Positions 63,322 through 64,000 of a stretch of DNA of 64,000 bases are shown here, one piece after another. Position 1 is the stretch's first letter. The number at the start of each line of letters is the position of its first letter. Both the position numbers and the translations under genes were made by a program. This stretch comes from Aliiroseovarius sp. S1339 (GTDB lineage: Bacteria; Pseudomonadota; Alphaproteobacteria; Rhodobacterales; Rhodobacteraceae). The stretch is from the NCBI RefSeq assembly GCF_023195695.1, contig NZ_JALPQG010000009.1, positions 62,001-126,000 on the forward strand, given 5' to 3'. Under the pieces are notes generated by a model, which worked only from the letters and a program-made list of their open reading frames with translations, searched no databases and was not told where the DNA came from.

Positions 63322-64000
63322 CAGATGCACCGCCCGCCATCGACTTCCATCGCCACACCCGTGACCATCGACGCCTCATTCGAGCATAGGAAGCACGCCG
63401 CGTTGCCCATGTCCTCGGGGGTCGAGAACCGGCCCAGCGGGATGGTGGACAGGAATTTCGCGCGCATCTCTGGCGTGTCCTCGCCCATGAAGCTGGACAA
63501 AAGAGGTGTTTCGCCCGCCACCGGACAGATCGCGTTGACGCGGATGCCATGCCGGGCCAGTTCGACCGCCATTGCCTTGGTCGCGGTGATCATCCAGCCT
63601 TTCGAGGCGTTATACCAATTCAGGTTCGGGCGTGGGCTGAGGCCAGCGGTCGAGGCGACATTCAAGATCGCGCCGGTGCCCGCCGCCTTCATCGACGGCA
63701 CGAAATAACGGGCCATCAGGTAAACCGATTTGGCGTTGACGGCGAAGACGCGGTCGAACTCACCCTCGTCAACCTCCTCCATCGGTTTGGGCAAATGGGT
63801 GATGCCCGCATTGTTCACGATAATGTCCACACGACCCCAAAGCTCATGCGCCGCGCGGGCCATCTGGGCCACGCTGTCACCGCTGGAGACATCGACGTGA
63901 TGGGCGACACCTTCCACCTCGGCAGCCACCGTGCGGGCCAGATCGTCGTTCAGGTCGGCGACCATCACGCGCGCACCCTCGGCTGCGAATTTGCCAACAA
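63321..64000 (-). CDS. SDR-family oxidoreductase, 5' end outside window
   Basis: The C-terminal 226 residues of a short-chain dehydrogenase/reductase; the frame is open to the right edge, and the end of the first Rossmann strand (GKFAAEGARVMVADLND) is inside. NNAG, the catalytic Ser in NVASTAG, YNASK (Tyr and Lys) and the C-terminal MEVDGG are present. The substrate is not readable. It is translationally coupled to the P1 peptidase gene. Confidence 0.9.
   Translation of the reverse strand, partial: VGKFAAEGARVMVADLNDDLARTVAAEVEGVAHHVDVSSGDSVAQMARAAHELWGRVDIIVNNAGITHLPKPMEEVDEGEFDRVFAVNAKSVYLMARYFVPSMKAAGTGAILNVASTAGLSPRPNLNWYNASKGWMITATKAMAVELARHGIRVNAICPVAGETPLLSSFMGEDTPEMRAKFLSTIPLGRFSTPEDMGNAACFLCSNEASMVTGVAMEVDGGRCI

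Noticed and set aside
1-64000. tRNA, rRNA, CRISPR arrays, insertion sequences, attachment sites
   Set aside because: I looked for the usual arms, repeats and transposase motifs and saw none that could be supported by eye.

Overview
The window looks like chromosomal DNA of an alphaproteobacterium of the Rhodobacterales (Roseobacter-like): high GC, many ATGA/GTGA overlaps between genes, and a gene set typical of that group (TAXI-type TRAP transporter with a UspA partner, glcDEF, an acs-adk-DUF4212-symporter block, DUF1285, DUF599, a riboswitch-controlled RibN). I saw no rRNA, tRNA, CRISPR array, prophage or insertion sequence. This is inference from gene content; no search was run.

Layout. 1-1947: a papain-like protease gene that runs off the left edge and carries a second, apparently dead alpha/beta-hydrolase-like domain. 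2271-4816: 5-oxoprolinase operon pxpBCA. 4818-9091: RND efflux pump and adaptor. 9349-16566: two divergent operons sharing one control region, class III aminotransferase plus BKACE-family enzyme on one side and RpiR regulator, TAXI binding protein, fused TRAP permease and UspA protein on the other; together they read as uptake and breakdown of one amino compound. 16627-24143: two-component system, sugar ABC importer and 2-dehydro-3-deoxygalactonokinase. 24382-27387: a short AMP-binding enzyme coupled to a degenerate thiolase, then a nitroreductase. 27850-36537: acetate block (acetyl-CoA synthetase, adenylate kinase, DUF4212 and sodium:solute symporter), then a cNMP/CBS/nucleotidyltransferase protein, a small membrane protein and a membrane-bound PAS-exonuclease fusion. 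36553-38964: polar amino acid ABC importer. 39022-41908: RNA methyltransferase, proline-racemase-family enzyme, DUF1285 protein. 41968-48675: MoxR, DUF58 and two large membrane proteins in one overlapping operon. 48691-49392: DUF599 membrane protein. 49480-53316: glcDEF. 53406-55051: two tandem trypsin-like proteases. 55172-55624: Hsp20. 55681-56559: ribN with promoter and FMN riboswitch. 56831-59340: ECF sigma factor with a membrane vWA protein. 59439-60917: succinate-semialdehyde dehydrogenase. 60981-64000: alpha/beta hydrolase, small secreted protein, NylC-type P1 peptidase and a partial SDR.

Best regulatory signals, all read directly from the sequence: an FMN riboswitch (56640-56772, minus) with a good promoter and a possible SD-sequestering switch in front of ribN; a three-hairpin, ROSE-like RNA thermometer (55091-55169) in front of hsp20; a perfect inverted repeat at the glcD promoter; helically phased direct repeats in two divergent control regions; intercistronic hairpins behind two binding-protein genes; and several intrinsic terminators.

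Most promising for something undescribed: the aminotransferase/BKACE/TAXI-TRAP/UspA island; the sensor-exonuclease beside a CBS-nucleotidyltransferase in the acetate block; the protease with a dead hydrolase domain; and the short AMP-binding enzyme with a thiolase lacking two catalytic residues.
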